Of a stretch of 64,000 nucleotides of DNA, positions 61,970 to 64,000 are shown one piece after another; position 1 is the first letter of the stretch, and the number at the start of each line of letters is the position of its first letter. The notes below the pieces were generated by a model, which did not search any database, was not told the origin of the DNA, and worked only from the letters and a program-made list of their open reading frames with translations. This stretch comes from Angiostrongylus vasorum (taxonomy: Eukaryota > Nematoda > Chromadorea > Rhabditida > Metastrongylidae), in the NCBI GenBank assembly GCA_018806985.1, contig JADANN010000468.1, positions 3,173,072 through 3,237,071 on the forward strand, read 5' to 3'. Made by a program: the position numbers and the translations under genes.

Positions 61970-63080
61970 ATTACTCTTCTAAGAAGCACTTTTCGAAGCA
62001 CCACCCAAAGTGTTATCAGTGGACATGCTCGGAATTTTCCTATGGTCGTCGAATAGTCCCAACCGGAGAGTCGCGTCAGGACCATGCAATTGATTGAGGT
62101 TTCCGTTGTCGCCTTCTACGTTTTCTTCGTCGTTCTGCATTCTGTAGTCGTGTTTCATCTCTCTAACTGCGTTTTGTCCACCAAGTTCTACGATCCGCTC
62201 TTGAGATAAAACTCTGTTGTTGTGATATTCTGAAATTTCGATTGAGCATAGTAATAACTCTTATGTCTTCTGCAAAGAATTCAGCGGGCTTCACCTAAGG
62301 GTAGCAGTTCACAAGGAATCTGTCATTCTTTTCTTCTACGCACTTATTTGTTCGTTTGTTTACCCATCGTTGTTTTTCATCGTATTGAAGACGATCCTAT
62401 AAAAATGTCTTATGACCTGCAACACTTTGCAGTCTGTATAGGACTTTGGTGTTGAGCTTATCAGTACATCATTGAGCTCCTTTCTTTTCGTTCCTAATAG
62501 GTTCCATTATACAGATGTTATTCTTTCGCGCATGTACGGAAGGACTGTGTTAGTTAGAATTCAACTGGAAGTTTAGACAGAATCTATGATTTTAAATAGT
62601 TGGAAAGTCCGGCGTCGTCATAAGAAATGTATGGAGTCGTCAGTTAACGACATTTTTTTAAAGCCTCTTACAACACAGAAGTGGTAATTGTAGTCTTAGG
62701 TGCCTATAAAAGTAATTTCAGTAGTGGATTGGTTCGTATGGCTAAGAAACGACGTAGGAATGATCACTTGCAGCACGGTGGACCTCCCAAAGGAACTCGC
62801 GACAAATATGAGAATCCCACCAGGTAGTCATTCAGTTCCGGTTTTCACTGAAGCTTTTGTTGGTAATCAGTGTTTTTGCTTATTGATAACCTTACACGAG
62901 GTCCTTTATAACAAATCTAATCTGTTCATAGCAACCTCGTGCTAGCTTATCAACAAGCCAGAACACTGATTTTCCTCCAGATACTGTTTGAACCAATCCC
63001 TTCTACTTGATTCTGTTTGATCTTCGACAGGAATACGTGTGATGTACTGGTAAATTCCGACTATTTAAAGTATTTCTCAC
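61970..63080. other. no recognisable gene or repeat
   Basis: Only short frames; no domain, no repeat shared with other parts of the window. Confidence 0.35.
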
Positions 63081-63094
63081 GTCTTTGCAATAAA

Positions 63095-63390
63095 GGCGCT
63101 TGTGGAGCGCAGTGATCGAAGGCGCCCTGCAATACACACATGGGATCGGTCCCCTCTCCCGTGGCTCACCAAGCCTTCTATCCCTCCGCAGTCGGTAAAT
63201 TGGTGCCAGACTTGTCTGAGAGGATAGCAGCACTGGCTAGATACATTGGTAGACTACCGTGAGTCATTAGAAAGGCCAGAAATGCATTCAGTCACCTCCA
63301 GCCATTCCTAGTGAAGTCTAATGTATGGCGTATCCTTCAGGGACTGGTCAAAACCGAGAACTTTTTTTCCTGTTTTCATTTTTTTGCATT
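63095..63390 (+). mobile_element. SINE-A copy
   Basis: Head (TGTGGAGCGCAGTGATCGAA), B-box-like TGGGATCGGTCCCC, body (CCTCCGCAGTCGGTAAATTG), TCAGTCACCTCCAGCC and tail. Possible imperfect duplicates CTTTGCAATAA / CTTTCGTAATAA at 63083 and 63391. Confidence 0.84.
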
Positions 63391-63615
63391 CTTTCGTAAT
63401 AACACCTATTATGTAGACTGTGCCACCGTTTGAAATTGGACGATATGATGTTCAAGCAAGGAGAACAACTCTGTCCATAACGGTCGTTTTCTTAACATTG
63501 CATGTTCACCGGGTGATTTGACAAACTGTTCACTCTTCTTTACTGTTCTTTTACCAATAAACTTTATGCTGGGTAAACAACGCAATTGTTACAAACACTT
63601 TTTTGTTTCCTTAAG

Positions 63616-64000
63616 AGAATCAAGGGAATACAGTGCTTCCAGCTTGGAACACCCATCGACTGACTCACTGTCACAACCGAAAGCAAGTAGTGCTGCTGAT
63701 GATGATGATGACATTGAGGTCGTGCTGGACAGCCAAGAGAGTGTTAGATCTTCGCAATATGCTGAAGTTCATTGTTTGGATGTTTTTAGTTATACATTGC
63801 CTAAAATATTGTTTCTTGCATGAAATAGCAGCTTTCGACTAATACCTTTTTGACTTTTGCTTTTTTTTAAAATAATGCTCTTATGTTTTGAACTCGGACG
63901 ACAGCATCATTATTTTGGAAGATGATGAGTGGAAGGACTCCAACTATGATAAAAGGATGGACTTCAGACTCAAAGCAAAAGAGATTTGTTCATTATATGC
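63616..64000 (+). CDS. possible exons of a gene running off the right edge
   Basis: First segment (about 63616-63757): ESREYSASSLEHPSTDSLSQ, PKASSAADDDDDIEVVLDSQ. Second segment (about 63896-64000, open to the edge): SDDSIIILEDDEWKDSNYDK, RMDFRLKAKEICSLY. Ser-rich acidic sequence with two hydrophobic cores flanked by acids (IEVVLD, IIILEDD) resembles SUMO-interacting motifs of nuclear proteins. A GACGACAG acceptor (63907) could begin the second segment. I could not find a phase-matched donor, so the exact exon ends are unknown. Confidence 0.4.

Noticed and set aside
1..64000. CRISPR arrays, operons, ribosome-binding sites, prokaryotic terminators
   Set aside because: The DNA is eukaryotic, with spliced genes and eukaryotic retroelements. 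No regularly spaced short repeats were seen.

Overview
This is nuclear genomic DNA from an invertebrate eukaryote, most likely a strongylid (hookworm-like) parasitic nematode. The evidence is short exons joined at TTTCAG-type acceptors, a palmitoyl-protein thioesterase closest to nematode versions, a mariner transposase remnant of the type common in nematodes, and heavy loads of RTE-like and Penelope-like retroelements. Species cannot be fixed from the sequence alone.

Only one gene can be read end to end: a nine-exon palmitoyl-protein thioesterase (ppt-1) on the + strand, 9607-22019. It codes for 312 residues with an intact Ser/Asp/His triad. Tail to tail with it on the - strand are the last two exons of a fatty-acid-amide-hydrolase-like gene (22530-23028). 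Both loci also have decayed copies at the left of the window: three 3' exons of a PPT1 paralogue (1-1594), a ruined PPT1 exon 2 (4360-4463) and a ruined last FAAH-like exon (2522-2584). The region was therefore built by tandem duplication of a convergent PPT1/FAAH pair, followed by decay of the left copies.

Most of the rest is repeat. Layout: 1-5.4 kb, decayed duplicate plus Penelope, SINE and RTE scraps; 5.5-8.2 kb, an inverted RTE copy with nested insertions; 9.6-22 kb, ppt-1, with introns carrying a mariner remnant, RTE, Penelope and SINE insertions (two SINEs with clear target-site duplications); 22.5-23 kb, the FAAH-like 3' end; 24.9-28.5 kb, three Penelope-like copies in both orientations; 28.6-31.9 kb and 38.6-41.1 kb, two related repeat blocks; 32-34.1 kb, an RTE copy; 35.6-37.5 kb, a Penelope copy ending at a TA microsatellite; 48.2-50.3 kb, two RTE-type fragments in tandem; 51.1-52.4 kb, two Penelope copies in an inverted arrangement; 57.2-58.9 kb, an RTE copy split by Penelope ends; 59-63.4 kb, SINEs; 63.6-64 kb, possible exons of a gene running off the right edge.

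The Penelope-like 3' regions carry hammerhead-ribozyme-like motifs whose stem III can only form between two strands. The SINEs look modular: different tRNA-like heads appear to be joined to one shared body. Nothing suggests bacterial, plastid or viral DNA. No CRISPR array, rRNA or canonical tRNA gene was found.
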